Shown piece by piece: positions 8,474-15,568 of a stretch of DNA of 64,000 nt. The translations under genes and the position numbers were made by a program. The notes under the pieces were generated by a model. It searched no databases and was not told where the DNA came from. It saw nothing but the letters and a program-made list of their open reading frames with translations. Positions within the stretch are counted from its first letter, which is position 1; each line of letters begins with the position of its first letter. This DNA is from Chryseobacterium indologenes (GTDB lineage: Bacteria > Bacteroidota > Bacteroidia > Flavobacteriales > Weeksellaceae), in assembly GCA_001013295.1 (NCBI GenBank), contig LAZY01000030.1, positions 62,001 through 126,000 of the forward strand. The letters run 5' to 3'.

Positions 8474-8923
8474 TTAGTCATCAATTTTTTTAAAGTTTCC
8501 GTTTCTGTCAAATTCCAATTCAAGACCATTGGAAAGTTCAGCTTTGTAAGCCCATCTCTTTTTCTCAATCTTTGTGATATAGGTATTAGGAAAATTTCTT
8601 GTGGCGTAGTTTCTGATTGAAACCGGAATAAAACCATAAGGCAGTTTCTGTCGTTTGCCATCTATTTCCTTCCAGTTCCCGCTACTGTCAAATTCCATTT
8701 TCATCCCGTTATTCAGATAGACTTTGTATTCATCAACGCCATAGATTTCTCTATCTTCAATCACTGAACTTACTGGTAATCCTTTAAAATAGGAAGCAAG
8801 AAAGTTCTTGGTGGTTTTGGGCAATTGATTGGGATGTATTGCTCTGTCCTGTGCGAAGATCAGGTGCCCTGCCAACAGGAAAATTAAAATAAATGCTCCT
8901 GTGATTTTCTTTACATTTCTCAT
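8474..8923 (-). CDS. Exported protein with two PepSY-like repeats
   Basis: A 149-residue protein with an N-terminal signal peptide (residues 1 to about 25, GAFILIFLLAGHLIFAQ). Two copies of the PepSY-like/DUF2874 fold follow, each ending in the pattern Y-K-[VA]-x-L-x-N-G-x-x-[ML]-E-F-D: YKVYLNNGMKMEFDSSGNW at about 80-98 and YKAELSNGLELEFDRNGNF at about 127-145. The family is common in Bacteroidota periplasm near two-component systems; its biochemical role is not established. The two-component system lies about 450 bases downstream on the same strand, with a smaller paralogue between. Confidence 0.8.
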   Translation of the reverse strand: MRNVKKITGAFILIFLLAGHLIFAQDRAIHPNQLPKTTKNFLASYFKGLPVSSVIEDREIYGVDEYKVYLNNGMKMEFDSSGNWKEIDGKRQKLPYGFIPVSIRNYATRNFPNTYITKIEKKRWAYKAELSNGLELEFDRNGNFKKIDD

Positions 8924-9039
8924 ACTATTTCATTTTTCTGTTATGATTATGAGGCAAAGTTCCTAATCAATTTGGGAAAGAATTGGGAAAAACTATTTAA
9001 GGAAAAAAGTTGGCTTGAAAATATATACCCATTTATTCA

Positions 9040-9074
9040 ATACAAAAAACCACCAAGAATCATCTTAGTGGTTT
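9040..9074 (-). terminator. Rho-independent terminator of the zinc-ribbon gene pair
   Basis: Stem AAACCACC / AGTGGTTT with inner pairing AAGA..TCTT (9047-9074). The minus-strand transcript then runs into a T tract (complement of AAAAAA at 9044-9049). Confidence 0.75.
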
Positions 9075-9102
9075 AATTATAGTCTGTTTTTACTTCTAAG
9101 AC

Positions 9103-9696
9103 TTATTCTTTAGCAATATCTATAATCTTATAATCAGATTTCAATTTCATAAGATCTTCTTTTGAATACACAATCGTATCCCCATCAAAGCTGTCAATAT
9201 GAGCTAGCTTTCTTAATTTGACAGAAGCATGTCCGCTTTTATGAAAAACAACAGCTCCGTCTTTCACATCAAGCACTTTCATTTTGTTATAACGATGATC
9301 ATCAATTCTCAGGCTATAAATATCTCCTATCTCTATATTATCAATTGTATCAGCATTTTCAGGTTCAGGATTTGAAGTAGACATCAGTTTCAGAAAGAAT
9401 GCTGTTCCTATTACAATGGGTAGCAAAAACATCCAGACAGCAGGTTTTATCTTGTTTTTAATATACTGAACTCCTTCAAATACTTTATTGGAAATTTCAC
9501 TGGGACGGAAATATTTTTTACATGCAGCACAGGTTACTGTAACTGTTTTAGAGGTTGGAAAAACCGGCAATCCAAAAATCAGATATTCCTGATACCCTTC
9601 CATCAGAAGACTTCCGTTTTCACCACAATGAGGGCATCTTATATTATTAACTAGTTCTGAGAGCCTTCTACTTCTCCCCTTTCCTATGAGTATCAT
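9103..9696 (-). CDS. Zinc-ribbon single-pass membrane protein
   Basis: A 197-residue protein. The N-terminal zinc ribbon of the PF17032 (zinc-ribbon 15) type has CPHC at about residues 21-24 and CAAC at about 55-58, separated by the signature FGLPVFPTSK. A membrane segment follows (about 89-106, WMFLLPIVIGTAFFL), then a roughly 90-residue acidic domain (SLRIDDHRYNKMKVLDVKDG) that resembles a small beta domain, with no family I can name. The start codon lies inside the preceding gene (29-base overlap), which carries the same zinc-ribbon signature, so the two are cotranscribed and probably act together. Function unknown. Confidence 0.75.
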   Translation of the reverse strand: MILIGKGRSRRLSELVNNIRCPHCGENGSLLMEGYQEYLIFGLPVFPTSKTVTVTCAACKKYFRPSEISNKVFEGVQYIKNKIKPAVWMFLLPIVIGTAFFLKLMSTSNPEPENADTIDNIEIGDIYSLRIDDHRYNKMKVLDVKDGAVVFHKSGHASVKLRKLAHIDSFDGDTIVYSKEDLMKLKSDYKIIDIAKE

Positions 9697-10519
9697 TTGC
9701 TTTTACTTTTAATTCTATTGGTTCACTATAATTTTTAGGAGTATCATAAAATGGATATAAAATTTTCTCATCTGCAAACTTCCCATCAATATCCATATAA
9801 TGCGGTGCCATAGCCAAAACCATATTCCACTGCCCATCAACACCTATATATTTCTCCATATTTGTATATCCATCATGCTCATCAAGAGCCGATTGTACAA
9901 AATTTAAAATATAATATCTTTCCGACGCTTTGATTTTTTTAATATCATCTATATCAAGAATAATAAGAAGCTTATTCCCATTAATTCTGGAAAAATATTT
10001 AATCTTTCTTTTGTCCAGCTCGTTCTCTAAAATATCATTCATATAGTTTTTGATATGGAAAGAAGTACTGTCTGTTTCCATTTTAGGATCATTGGTCAGC
10101 TTTTCCATATCTGCCTTCAGATAAGCTTCTCTTTTATCTTTGGGTTTTTCAGGTTCATCTTTTGATTTAAACCATCCTACAATCAACAAACCGATAAAGC
10201 CTAGAATTGCAATAAGGATAATAAAACATCCGCAGCCATGCCATACAGGCCGGGAGTTCGGGTTCAGGTTATGCTGTGACTCGAAACTGTTTTTCATTCC
10301 ATCTGTAAACTGATTAAAAGAAAATTTAGCGTTGCAATGGTTGCACACCGCCATATTATCTTTAGATGTTGGAAAAACAGGAACAAAAAAGAAATGAAAA
10401 TACCTTGCAATAGTCCCTGCAGTCATGGTATTTGTCTGATGACAATTAGGACAGGTACACCCTTGTAACGGGTATTGATTTTTTAAAACGGACTTTCCAG
10501 TCCCGAAAAGAAATAGCAT
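9668..10519 (-). CDS. Zinc-ribbon membrane protein, paralogue of the next gene
   Basis: A 283-residue protein. The N-terminal ribbon has CPNC (about residues 23-26) and CNHC (about 59-62) flanking FFVPVFPTSKDN, the same arrangement as in the downstream protein. A membrane segment is at about 96-116 (CGCFIILIAILGFIGLLIVGW). The C-terminal part (about 120-283) is a soluble alpha/beta-looking domain with YFSRINGNKLLIILDIDDIK and YIGVDGQWNMVLAMAPHYMD; I do not recognise the family. The start at 10519 gives MLFLFGTGKS. A TATTTTTG element sits 17 bases upstream (10536-10543, minus strand), a possible promoter. Function unknown. Confidence 0.75.
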   Translation of the reverse strand: MLFLFGTGKSVLKNQYPLQGCTCPNCHQTNTMTAGTIARYFHFFFVPVFPTSKDNMAVCNHCNAKFSFNQFTDGMKNSFESQHNLNPNSRPVWHGCGCFIILIAILGFIGLLIVGWFKSKDEPEKPKDKREAYLKADMEKLTNDPKMETDSTSFHIKNYMNDILENELDKRKIKYFSRINGNKLLIILDIDDIKKIKASERYYILNFVQSALDEHDGYTNMEKYIGVDGQWNMVLAMAPHYMDIDGKFADEKILYPFYDTPKNYSEPIELKVKANDTHRKGEK

Positions 10520-10617
10520 TAGTTTTTGATTTTTTCAAAAATAACTTTATTTATCAATATTATTAAAAATCATCAAAAATTTTTCTACCTATCAGAACTT
10601 TAAATCCTATACTTATA

Positions 10618-10656
10618 AAAATAAACAAACCACTAAGTACATTCTTTAGTGGTTTG
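10618..10656 (-). terminator. Rho-independent terminator of the HAD-phosphatase gene
   Basis: Perfect 11-bp stem CAAACCACTAA / TTAGTGGTTTG (10626-10636 with 10646-10656), then a T-rich run on the minus strand (complement of AAAATAAA). The stem is nearly the same as the terminator at 9040-9074. Confidence 0.8.
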
Positions 10657-10711
10657 TCTGGATAAGAATATTTTTGAAGCTTTAATTCAAGCTTTAGAGT
10701 TTCTTCAATGT

Positions 10712-11407
10712 TTACAGATATTCTTTAATCTGCTGAAGATGGGTAATGGCCTTTAAGCCGACTTCTTTTTTGTCTTCTTTATAGACATCAAAGAAAATAG
10801 ACTCCATACCGAAATCTCTTCCTCCCAGAGCATCAGCGATCCAGTCATCACCAATCATGATGCTTTCTTCTTTTTTAGCATCAGATAATCCAAGGGAATA
10901 TTCAAAGATCTTTGGATTTGGTTTTCTTACGCCTACTGCATCTGCACTGGTAATGGTTTCAAAATAAGGTGCAATACCGGATAAGGTACATTTCCTTTCC
11001 GTTACTTCCTGAAAGCCGTTGGAAATAATGTGAAGTGTATAATTTTTAGCTTTCAGATATTCAAGGACATCTTCTGCCCCTTCCACCAATTCATTATGAC
11101 TGACAATATTATCCAGAAAATTTTCTTCAAAATAAAGTGCCAGTTCCTTATCATCCACTCCAAAATGCATGAAGGAATCATAAAAACGGTGTTCTCTCAA
11201 ATACTCTTTGCCTATTATTCCATCTCTTATCTTCTCCCAAAGGTCTTCGTTTATATCGTGATAAACAGCATGAAATTCTTCGAAGTCAATCTTGTACTTC
11301 GAACTGATTTCCTGTTTCTCAAAAAGATCTTTGATGGTGAGATAGGCATTTCTGCGATGATCCCAGAGCGTATTGTCCAGGTCAAAAAAAACGTGCTGCA
11401 TTTTCAT
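10712..11407 (-). CDS. YjjG-type HAD hydrolase (noncanonical pyrimidine nucleotidase)
   Basis: A 231-residue cytosolic HAD phosphatase. Motif I is VFFDLDNTLWDH (residues about 5-16, nucleophile and acid Asp pair). Motif II is the Ser in HIISNGF, motif III the Lys in GVRKPNPKIF, and motif IV is SIMIGDDWIADALGG. The cap helices and DNTLWDHR match the YjjG group, which dephosphorylates noncanonical nucleoside monophosphates as house-cleaning. The ATG at 11407 (MKMQHVFFDLD) is chosen; a longer frame uses a TTG at 11416. A strong terminator follows. Confidence 0.9.
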   Translation of the reverse strand: MKMQHVFFDLDNTLWDHRRNAYLTIKDLFEKQEISSKYKIDFEEFHAVYHDINEDLWEKIRDGIIGKEYLREHRFYDSFMHFGVDDKELALYFEENFLDNIVSHNELVEGAEDVLEYLKAKNYTLHIISNGFQEVTERKCTLSGIAPYFETITSADAVGVRKPNPKIFEYSLGLSDAKKEESIMIGDDWIADALGGRDFGMESIFFDVYKEDKKEVGLKAITHLQQIKEYL

Positions 11408-11609
11408 ACAGCACAAAGTTAGTCATTTTAATTTTTTGAAATAGGATAATTCTTGCTCTTGCTTTTCACAATTTCAAGGCTTTTGGAAAAATTCAGCAAA
11501 AAATCAATTGTTTGTTTTTTAGGTTTCAAAGTTTTCACTTTTAAGGAGTCATTTTTTTTCATAAGCGAAGTATGTTTTCCTTAAAACGTGAAATCTCATG
11601 AAATATTAT

Positions 11610-12200
11610 CTATCTTGTTAATATTATGTTATTTTCATCCATGATTTTTCTCAGGTTTATAAGAGCATAGCGTACTCTTCCCAAGGTGGTATTGATGCTC
11701 ATATCCGTATGGTCCGCAATTTCTTTGAAGCTCAGCCCGTCAAAAAACCTTAATTTGATTACTTCCTGCTGATTCAGAGGAAGAAACTGAAGCATCCTCA
11801 ACAGATCTTCCTGGATCTGGTTACTTACCAACTGATCTTCAATATTTTCTGAAGGTTCTCTGATCAGATCAAAAATAGAATATTCATCTGTCTCAAATGT
11901 TGTTTCCGAAACTTTGATATTTTTGGCTTTTGACCTGAAATGGTCGATGATCAGATTGTGGGAAATTCTTTTTGCCCAAAGAATAAATTTTCCTTCTTCG
12001 TTATAACGCCCTTCTTTCAGCATTACAATAATTTTCATGAAGGTATCCTGAAAAATATCGTTGGCTAAATCTTCATCATTAATTTTGTAAAAAATGAATG
12101 TAAAAAGTTCTCTCTGATGGCGATGAATAAGGGTTGACAATGCGCCCTCATCGCCTTTCTGGTAAAGCGAAATTAATAAACTATCCGATTTTGATTTCAT
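11610..12200 (-). CDS. ECF-like sigma-70 family RNA polymerase sigma factor
   Basis: A 196-residue sigma factor. Region 2 (about residues 20-90) contains ELFTFIFYKINDEDLANDIF, FQDTFMKIIVMLKEG and the DNA-melting text FILWAKRISHNLIIDHFR. Region 4 (about 135-190) contains FLPLNQQEVIKLRFFDGLSF, then KEIADHTDMSINTTLGRVRYAL, the helix-turn-helix that reads the -35/-33 element. No membrane anti-sigma partner is adjacent. The start at 12200 (MKSKSDSLLI) is preferred to 12212. This sigma group is conserved in Flavobacteriia; its regulon cannot be inferred here. Confidence 0.92.
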   Translation of the reverse strand: MKSKSDSLLISLYQKGDEGALSTLIHRHQRELFTFIFYKINDEDLANDIFQDTFMKIIVMLKEGRYNEEGKFILWAKRISHNLIIDHFRSKAKNIKVSETTFETDEYSIFDLIREPSENIEDQLVSNQIQEDLLRMLQFLPLNQQEVIKLRFFDGLSFKEIADHTDMSINTTLGRVRYALINLRKIMDENNIILTR

Positions 12201-12396
12201 AACTCTTCTCAATATAAATATTTGCAGACAGGCATTCCTCCAGATATTTCATCTGGCTTTTGCTGTATATACAAAACAGTTCTTCAGAGTAGAGTCTCAT
12301 CAATAGGCGGTACACTTATATTATGGTGTAAATATAATAATTTTTTAATAACTGTTAACCTATTATTAAATTTTCACGAGAAAAATTTAAAAAAAA

Positions 12397-12888
12397 TCAT
12401 TTAAACATGTCATGAATAAACACAGTAGGGATATTTAATGTAAAATTAATATTCAGACCTTTCATTTCTTTCCCGTTCAATCTGGCATCTCCAATAGGGA
12501 AAGCATAGCCTCCGGTAAGGTCCAGCATTCCGAAAAGGGTAACTCCTATTTTCGGAGCAATGTATTTATTGGTACCTTCTACTCCTGCCAGAAAATAGTA
12601 GGAATGATAGAAGTCTACATTTTTTTCAAAATTGAGCAATACATCGGCCTGCAGCTTCGGCATGATGGCAAATTTGGAATCAGCAGAGCCCATCAACGCA
12701 GAGCCCCCCAATCTGTAAATGACATCATCATTTTTAAGAAATAGCAATTTACCACCTATTTCACCGAAACTCTGATTCTGATAGGTATACCCTACACTGA
12801 TCATTTTATGCATTGTATACTGGGCTTTTGCCAGTGTACTCAGAAAAAATACGGAAAGAATTACAACTGCTGTTCGAAAATTCATCAT
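12397..12888 (-). CDS. Small exported, probably outer-membrane beta-barrel-like protein
   Basis: A 163-residue protein with a signal peptide (residues 1-22, VVILSVFFLSTLAKA before Q). The mature part has alternating hydrophobic/polar strands (SVGYTYQNQSF, YRLGGSALMG, KLQADVLLNF, YYFLAGVEG, PKIGVTLFGMLDLTGGYAF), as in small outer-membrane barrels. I cannot name the family. It starts ATGATG (12888 or 12885). It lies between metK and the sigma factor gene, all on the minus strand, but metK has its own terminator between. Confidence 0.7.
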   Translation of the reverse strand: MMNFRTAVVILSVFFLSTLAKAQYTMHKMISVGYTYQNQSFGEIGGKLLFLKNDDVIYRLGGSALMGSADSKFAIMPKLQADVLLNFEKNVDFYHSYYFLAGVEGTNKYIAPKIGVTLFGMLDLTGGYAFPIGDARLNGKEMKGLNINFTLNIPTVFIHDMFK

Positions 12889-12912
12889 TTCTCAATTTAT
12901 TAAGGTGTAAAA

Positions 12913-12948
12913 TTAAAAAAAACTGCCTTACCGGAAGGTAAAGCAGTT
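12913..12948 (-). terminator. Rho-independent terminator of metK
   Basis: Stem AACTGCCTTACC / GGTAAAGCAGTT with loop GGAA (12921-12948) and one mismatch. A T tract follows on the minus strand (complement of AAAAAA at 12915-12920). It starts 26 bases past the metK stop. Confidence 0.85.
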
Positions 12949-12973
12949 CATAATATTTGTTCAAAAGAAAAAA

Positions 12974-14254
12974 TTAAATTCCAAAAGCGGCTTTAATTTC
13001 TTCTACTTTGTCTAATTTTTCCCATGTGAAGAATTCAAGACCTTCCAACGTAAGCTCATTCTTATGCCCTTTGTTGAATGTTTTATCAGCTACATAATGC
13101 TCTTTACCCATATGTCCGTAAGAAGCTGTTTCCTGATAAATAGGGTTTCTCAATTTTAAGTTCTGTTCAATTGCATAAGGTCTTAAATCAAAGATCGAAG
13201 ACACTTTTTTAGCGATTTCACCATCGTGAAGATCAACTTTTGCAGTTCCGTAAGTATTGATGTATAAACCACAAGGCTCAGCCACACCGATCGCATAAGA
13301 AACCTGTACTAGTACTTCATCAGCAACACCTGCTGCTACAAGGTTTTTAGCAATGTGTCTTGTTGCATATGCAGCACTTCTGTCTACTTTTGAAGGATCT
13401 TTTCCAGAGAAAGCACCACCACCGTGAGCTCCTTTACCACCGTAAGTATCAACAATGATCTTTCTACCTGTAAGACCCGTATCTCCGTGAGGACCACCGA
13501 TTACGAATTTACCCGTAGGATTGATGTGATATTTGATCTGATCGTTGAATAAAGCTTTGATCTCCTCAGTCTGTAGAGCAACTACTCTAGGAACAAGGAT
13601 GTTCTTGATGTCTTCACGGATCTTGTTCAGCATTTCTTCTTCTGTTCCGAAGTCATCATGCTGAGTAGAAACTACGATAGAATCAATTCTGATTGGTTTA
13701 TGATCATCTGAGTACTCAATCGTTACCTGGCTTTTTGCGTCAGGACGTAAATAAGTGATTTCTTTATTTTCTCTTCTGATTGCAGAAAGCTCTTTAAGGA
13801 TTGTATGAGCAAGATCCAAAGCAAGAGGCATATAGTTTGCCGTTTCATTGGTTGCATACCCGAACATCATCCCCTGGTCTCCTGCACCCTGTGCATTTGC
13901 TTTTGCTTCAAAAGACTCATCATTTACAGCTCTGTCAACCCCCTGGTTAATATCAGGTGACTGCTCATGGATCGCAGAGATTACTCCACAAGAATCTCCA
14001 TTGAACATATATTCTCCTTTTGTATACCCGATTCCGTTGATTACTTCTCTGGCAATCGTCTGTACATCAAGGTAAGCATCAGATTTTACTTCTCCAGCCA
14101 ATACAACCTGACCTGTAGTCACAAGAGTTTCGCAAGCTACTTTTGAATCCTTGTCATATGCTAAAAAATGATCGATTAATGCATCGGAAATCTGATCGGC
14201 AATTTTATCCGGATGTCCTTCTGAAACGGATTCAGATGTAAATAAATAAGACAT
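12974..14254 (-). CDS. metK: S-adenosylmethionine synthetase
   Basis: Makes SAM from ATP and methionine. At 426 residues it is slightly longer than the 384 of the E. coli enzyme but typical for Bacteroidota. Signatures: [19 protein letters not shown] at the start (ATP and Mg binding), [34 protein letters not shown] and the phosphate loop [19 protein letters not shown]. The start at 14254 ([10 protein letters not shown]) is canonical. The gene is preceded by a long leader with a SAM-II-like riboswitch and a promoter of TTTG-N20-TAAATTTG form. A terminator follows, so it appears monocistronic and feedback-regulated by SAM. Confidence 0.98.
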   Translation of the reverse strand: MSYLFTSESVSEGHPDKIADQISDALIDHFLAYDKDSKVACETLVTTGQVVLAGEVKSDAYLDVQTIAREVINGIGYTKGEYMFNGDSCGVISAIHEQSPDINQGVDRAVNDESFEAKANAQGAGDQGMMFGYATNETANYMPLALDLAHTILKELSAIRRENKEITYLRPDAKSQVTIEYSDDHKPIRIDSIVVSTQHDDFGTEEEMLNKIREDIKNILVPRVVALQTEEIKALFNDQIKYHINPTGKFVIGGPHGDTGLTGRKIIVDTYGGKGAHGGGAFSGKDPSKVDRSAAYATRHIAKNLVAAGVADEVLVQVSYAIGVAEPCGLYINTYGTAKVDLHDGEIAKKVSSIFDLRPYAIEQNLKLRNPIYQETASYGHMGKEHYVADKTFNKGHKNELTLEGLEFFTWEKLDKVEEIKAAFGI

Positions 14255-14271
14255 ATTATTCTTTGTTTAGA

Positions 14272-14337
14272 TTAAAAATATAGTGTTGAAGAAAAATATG
14301 AATAAAATTGCCCAGAAAAAGAATACTGTTTTAGCAT
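14272..14337 (-). other. 21-codon upstream ORF in the metK leader
   Basis: The minus strand reads ATG CTA AAA CAG ... TAT TTT TAA, encoding MLKQYSFSGQFYSYFSSTLY-F. Its AUG is the AUG of the AUGCUAAAA block, the conserved 3' strand of the SAM-II-like core. Its stop lies 17 bases before the metK ATG. No strong ribosome-binding sequence is visible, but Bacteroidota often lack one. It may be a regulatory leader peptide or chance. Confidence 0.35.
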
Positions 14338-14375
14338 TTTTTTATAGAGGTTGCAATCAGGTCAAATTTTTCCTC
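14325..14375 (-). promoter_or_regulatory. SAM-II-like (SAM-alpha) riboswitch
   Basis: On the minus strand, GAGG (14375-14372) pairs with CCTC after the loop. The loop ends TTTGACCTGATTGCAA, which agrees at 13 of 16 positions with the loop of the known SAM-II aptamer (TTTAACCGTATTGCAA, recalled). About 10 A-rich bases later comes ATGCTAAAACAG, matching the conserved GCTAAAA 3' strand; its CAG can pair with CTG of the loop, as a pseudoknot needs. It lies directly upstream of metK and just downstream of the predicted transcription start. The downstream gap to the metK ATG (about 70 bases) is longer than usual for SAM-II. Confidence 0.75.
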
Positions 14376-14389
14376 GTAATAAACGTCAG

Positions 14390-14421
14390 CAAATTTAAGC
14401 ACTATTTTTGTAATACTCAAA
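14390..14421 (-). promoter_or_regulatory. metK promoter
   Basis: Minus strand: TTTG (14421-14418), a 20-base spacer, then TAAATTTG (14397-14390). Both fit the Bacteroidota -33/-7 consensus. The predicted start near 14383 places the SAM-II-like element at the very 5' end of the transcript. Confidence 0.65.
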
Positions 14422-14485
14422 ATTTTTGTTTACTAATTGTATTTTTCTTTAAATTAATGATTTATATCACTTTAAAGCATTTAGA

Positions 14486-15436
14486 TTATTGTGGCTTTAT
14501 GCTCACAAATTCTTTCGGACTTTCATGGTAATTCAACTTAAGCTCTAAAGAATTTTTGATAGAATGTGCCAATTCATCAATGATCTTTTGCTTGAAAGTA
14601 GGCTTGTAATAAATAATACTGATCTCTCTGTAAGGGAAAGGCTTTTTGAATCTGAAGACATTCTTCTTCTGCTCTTCTGACAGCTGGCTCAGTGCAAGCT
14701 CAGGCAGAATACTGATTCCTCCTACTTTATCTACCATATGTACCAAAGTCTGGATATTGGAAGCCAGGAAATCTAAATTCTTAGGTTTTAGTGTATTTTC
14801 TTTCAGATGACAGATATTTTCAAACTGGTTTCTCAGGCAGTTTCCTTCTTCAAGCAACCATACCTTTTCCACATTCAGTTCTTCAGGGATTATATAAGCA
14901 TTCTTTTTGTTCGCCTCAGTATTGGAGCTATAGATCATCAGCTCTTCGTTGAAAAGGAAGTCCTGATAAAATTCATCAGCCGTATCATAAGGAGTCGAGA
15001 TAATTCCCGCATCCAGTTCCCCGGCTTTCAAAGCTTTAATAATATTATCCGTTGTCATTTCTTTTACATTCATCTGAATCTTCGGATTTTCTTCAAGGAA
15101 TTTAAAGATCTCCGTAGGCAGAATGAAAGAAGAAACGGTAGGAATGATTCCCAGGTTGATGGTTCCTCCTAAAATATTATTCAACAGGTTGGCTTTGTTT
15201 TTAAGTTCATTGACAGATTCTATGATCACCTTCGCCTGATCAATGATCTGAAGACCCACATCTGTAGTACGAATTGGGTGAGTTGTTCTGTCGAAAACTT
15301 TCACATCCAGTTCATCTTCAAATTTCTGTATCATGGCACTTAACGTAGGTTGGGTAATGAAGCAGGCCTGAGCCGCTTTACCAAAATGTTTATACTTATC
15401 TACAGCGATAAGATACTCCAGTTGCTGAATGTTCAT
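14486..15436 (-). CDS. oxyR: OxyR, peroxide-sensing LysR-type regulator
   Basis: A 316-residue LysR-family transcription factor. The N-terminal winged helix has FGKAAQACFITQPTLSAMIQ (about residues 18-37). The effector domain follows from about residue 92. Cys200 (EEGNCLRNQ) and Cys209 (FENICH) are 9 residues apart and match the redox cysteines 199 and 208 of E. coli OxyR, including the C-L-R-[DN]-Q context. It is divergent from katA with 132 bases between the two starts, the classic OxyR/catalase arrangement. Oxidation by H2O2 should form the disulphide and activate katA; that is family knowledge applied here. Confidence 0.93.
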   Translation of the reverse strand: MNIQQLEYLIAVDKYKHFGKAAQACFITQPTLSAMIQKFEDELDVKVFDRTTHPIRTTDVGLQIIDQAKVIIESVNELKNKANLLNNILGGTINLGIIPTVSSFILPTEIFKFLEENPKIQMNVKEMTTDNIIKALKAGELDAGIISTPYDTADEFYQDFLFNEELMIYSSNTEANKKNAYIIPEELNVEKVWLLEEGNCLRNQFENICHLKENTLKPKNLDFLASNIQTLVHMVDKVGGISILPELALSQLSEEQKKNVFRFKKPFPYREISIIYYKPTFKQKIIDELAHSIKNSLELKLNYHESPKEFVSIKPQ

Positions 15437-15472
15437 TTGATTAATATTATCTATTACAAAGATATAACGTTT

Positions 15473-15506
15473 TTGTTATTAGCAATTAAAAATTAAGGTA
15501 AATTTG
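15473..15506 (+). promoter_or_regulatory. Candidate katA promoter
   Basis: TAAATTTG at 15499-15506 fits the -7 consensus, with TTG at 15473-15475. The 23-base spacer is a little long. The predicted start is about 55 bases before the katA ATG. Confidence 0.4.
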
Positions 15507-15568
15507 ATATTCACTACCTTTACACTTGGATTTAGAAAAAGAAAACAATTATTCAAATCATCAATTAT

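Noticed and set aside
14283..14531. 82-residue plus-strand ORF over the metK leader and oxyR end
   Set aside because: Lies antisense to the predicted riboswitch and metK promoter; low-complexity Phe/Lys text with no family likeness.
15437..15498. Possible OxyR operator (TTATCT...AGATATAA)
   Set aside because: Arms are unequal and do not match the ATAG-n7-CTAT spacing; not enough to call a site.
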